Of a stretch of 8,715 nt of DNA, positions 7,801 to 8,715 are shown in pieces. The notes under the pieces are model-generated. The model saw only the letters and a list, made by a program, of their open reading frames with translations. It had not been told where the DNA came from and searched no databases. The stretch's first letter is position 1, and the number at the start of each line of letters is the position of its first letter. Position numbers and translations under genes: made by a program. Source of the DNA: Bacillota bacterium (GTDB lineage Bacteria > Bacillota > Bacilli > Paenibacillales > Paenibacillaceae); NCBI GenBank assembly GCA_023460795.1, contig JAEWPC010000072.1, positions 1-8,715 of the forward strand. The letters are read 5' to 3'.

Positions 7801-8715
7801 CGGATCAGCGCGGACCGACTGGAACCGGGCGCCGTAGACGAGGTGCATCTCCGGGATGACTCGGTTTCGTCCCCTAAGCTAGCGGAAGGAAGCGTTACGT
7901 CCAGCAAGTTGGCGGAAGGAAGCGTGTCGGTTGACAAATTGGCAGCGGGAAGCGTCACGTCCGCTAAGATCGCTGACGGAAGCGTATCGACTGATAAGTT
8001 GGCGGACGACAGCGTAGGTTCCGGGAAGCTGACGGATGGCAGCGTGACGTCGAGCAAGCTGGCCGACGGCAGCGTCATCTCGGAGAAGCTGGCCGATGGC
8101 AGTGTCGTAGCGTCAAAACTAGCCTACGGAAGCGTCGAATTCGACCAACTGGCGGACGGAAGCGTGGGCTTCGAGAAAATAGCCGACGGTGGAGTCGGTG
8201 CGGATAAGTTGGCGAGCGGCAGCGTCGTGGCCGAGAAGCTGGCGGAAGGCAGCGTCGTATCGGGTAAGCTGGCCGACGGCAGCGTTACGTCAAGCAAGCT
8301 AGCGGAAAGCAGCGTGGAGTCCGATAAGCTTGCGGATGGCAGCGTCATATCGAGCAAGCTCGCGGACGGCAGCATAACGGCAGTGAAGCTGGCGGAAGGC
8401 AGCATCGTGTCCGGGAAGCTGGCTGAAAGCAGCATCGTATCCGGCAAGATCGCGGATGGCAGCGTCGGCTTCGATAAGCTGGCTGCGGGCAGCGTCGGTT
8501 ACGATAAGTTAATCGCCGGCAGCATCGATTCGGATAAGTTGGCGAGCGGCAGCATCGTTACCGATAAGCTGGCCGACGGCAGCATCGTGTCGGCGAAGTT
8601 AGCCGAAGGGAGCGTCATATCCGGCAAGCTGGCCGAAGGCAGCGTTCTGTCAGGCAAGATCGCGGATGGCAGCGTCGGGTTCGATAAGCTAGCGGACGGC
8701 AGCATCGGCTATGAG
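4888..8715 (+). CDS. Giant decapeptide-repeat protein (3' end outside window)
   Basis: At least 1276 residues with no stop before the window edge. Residues 1-181 are a non-repetitive, charged region: a Lys/Arg-rich start (MKKKKATRQPKQAKSRRP), an acidic middle and a helix-prone Glu/Ala/Leu stretch near 147-175. No hydrophobic segment is present, so no Sec signal or membrane anchor is seen at this end. From residue 182 (weakly) or 192 (clearly) to the edge it consists only of ten-residue units, consensus [SA][VI]xSx[KH][LI]A[DE]G, with a hydrophobic residue at positions 2 and 7 of every unit. Related decapeptide arrays occur in phage tail fibres, and in Paenibacillaceae proteins carrying a WIAG-tail domain, from memory; that C-terminal domain would be beyond this window. 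Function unknown. A surface or spore-coat fibre, possibly glycosylated on its many Ser/Thr by the upstream enzyme, is my best inference; a phage-derived fibre is the main alternative. Confidence 0.88.
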   Translation, partial: MKKKKATRQPKQAKSRRPLYYVDNPNKLELQWLDDIKKPSDNDKPITVHGAAPVEGWAQEQADHRLSVVNARLTSRNKPPITPIETHRLTEPSEFILPSEYVSTPEQVDDIIAVTTYEPTVEVFQADTGPVYDADSDADEIVALITADDRAAQAEEQALLQSRELRAIKLEEKRLPVRPAPLVYTDDMADESITGDKLAPFSITSSKLAAESVDAHAMADFSVTSIKLADGSVTSAKIAPESILGDHLAKNSISGYKIRDRSITGDKIRDGSVSSEKLADRTISSDKLAEGSIQAKHLSVSIITSDLLQDQSITADKIRSGAIRSDSLANESVDTSKLADGAVTNSKLRHGSVSGDKLATGSIESRHLADGLVLADHVAVGVLQGKHLAPNAVEAEHLADGAVGTRGLADRSVTAAKLASESIRREHLSKGAVQSAHLAEEAVEAKHLAEGAVTASKLSEQSVSTLKLVDHAVTSTKIADQNVGSSKIADEAIQSRHLARGSVGSEKLMDGSVESRHLAERSVDNAHIAHRAIGREHLRDKLIGSEQLALGSVHSGHVADGAIGAAQLSDGAVGSAKLADKSVGPKQLGVSSVQSIHLAPESVGAEQLATGALRTYHFAPEIVRGEAVASETIAGKHIRDDAIQANHLSEGSVGTEALQPESVTERIVAPGAIGERQLASRSVMSHHLTDHLITSLKLSPECVSTDKIADSSVTTSKLADASVTADKLDEFAVYERALQNGSVSGRVLAEEAVASKHVQAKAIKPYHLADGSVTTSALAGGVVTSWNLTERSIQSYHLAEEAVQSTHLSEQSVLSSHLADNSIREQHLNNGAVTSSKLAAGSVDGEHLRPGAIGYGHIANQAVSSVHLQLESVDSIHLRKESVLTDHLAVDSVDESALIDGAVTTSKLASESVTSDKIAYGSISGGHLQLESIGGKHVKPESIHGFHLRKNAISITHLAPDLLEIAKLAERRISADRLEPGAVDEVHLRDDSVSSPKLAEGSVTSSKLAEGSVSVDKLAAGSVTSAKIADGSVSTDKLADDSVGSGKLTDGSVTSSKLADGSVISEKLADGSVVASKLAYGSVEFDQLADGSVGFEKIADGGVGADKLASGSVVAEKLAEGSVVSGKLADGSVTSSKLAESSVESDKLADGSVISSKLADGSITAVKLAEGSIVSGKLAESSIVSGKIADGSVGFDKLAAGSVGYDKLIAGSIDSDKLASGSIVTDKLADGSIVSAKLAEGSVISGKLAEGSVLSGKIADGSVGFDKLADGSIGYE
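5431..8715 (+). repeat. Coding tandem array: 109 complete 30-bp decapeptide units plus half a unit
   Basis: From 5431 each 30 nt encodes one decapeptide, and every unit starts in the same phase up to 8700, with 15 nt of a further unit after that. The first unit (LVYTDDMADE, 5431-5460) is degenerate; 5461 onwards is clear. Position 2 is Val, Ile or Leu in every unit; position 7 is Leu, Ile, Val, Met or Phe in every unit. Positions 3-5 vary most. No insertion, deletion or interruption was found. Confidence 0.95.
7861..8715 (+). repeat. Homogeneous distal sub-array (28 complete units), Lys type
   Basis: From 7861 the units become much more alike: position 6 is Lys in 27 of 28 (Gln once, 8131 unit) and never His. 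Position 1 is Ser in all but one, encoded by AGC or AGT after the first unit, and most end in KLADG or KLAEG. The 81 units upstream have His at position 6 in 35 cases and mixed first residues. The pattern suggests more recent expansion or gene conversion of this part. The sub-array continues past the window edge. Confidence 0.8.

Noticed and set aside
5436..8705. Many long minus-strand open frames opposite the repeat array, some translating to pentapeptide-like strings such as LPSASL
   Set aside because: They are shadows of the 30-bp periodic sense sequence: a GC-rich repeat that lacks a stop in one unit lacks it in all. They have no convincing ribosome sites or consistent starts, and several end wherever one repeat varies.
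5431..8715. CRISPR-like regular 30-bp periodicity
   Set aside because: There are no unique spacers between repeats; the units are contiguous, diverged and keep one open reading frame throughout.
5431..8715. Collagen-like protein of the BclA type
   Set aside because: No Gly-X-Y triplets occur; the period is ten residues with glycine mostly at position 10 only.

Overview
The window looks like chromosomal DNA from a GC-rich, probably endospore-forming Firmicute of the Paenibacillaceae type (Paenibacillus, Cohnella or a relative). The grounds are strong AGGAGG-like ribosome binding sites, sigma-A-type promoters, a 263-aa Bacillus-type phosphatidylserine decarboxylase, a CotSA-like glycosyltransferase and a very long decapeptide-repeat protein of a style I associate with Paenibacillaceae. 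This assignment is inferred from protein resemblance; no rRNA or other marker is present.

Layout. Bases 1-348 are the right end of an IS1182-family insertion sequence: the transposase C-terminus, a hairpin terminator and a candidate terminal inverted repeat. The element ends about 25 bp from the stop codon of a minus-strand PLP-dependent aminotransferase (373-1674). A short intergenic region with back-to-back sigma-A promoters separates that gene from a divergent AraC-family regulator (1842-2627). A shared hairpin terminator (2647-2670) lies between the regulator and the convergent psd gene (2685-3476, minus). Divergent from psd is a GT4 glycosyltransferase (3643-4788, plus). It is followed after 99 bp, with no terminator visible between, by a giant open frame (4888 to beyond 8715) that runs off the window.

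The giant gene is the striking part. After a 181-residue N-terminal region without a signal peptide, it encodes at least 109 consecutive decapeptides of the form [SA][VI]xSx[KH][LI]A[DE]G. Not one insertion or deletion breaks the 30-nt register across 3.27 kb. The array has two zones. In the proximal 81 units, which are diverged, position 6 is His in 35 units. In the distal 28 complete units, which are homogeneous, position 6 is Lys in 27, Gln in one and never His. Aliphatic or other hydrophobic residues at positions 2 and 7 give a five-residue periodicity, suggesting a beta-solenoid or fibre.

Working hypothesis (inference): the glycosyltransferase and the repeat protein form a surface-structure pair, possibly a spore-surface fibre and its modifying enzyme. 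The aminotransferase and AraC regulator look like a separate, locally controlled metabolic unit. Psd is a housekeeping phospholipid gene.
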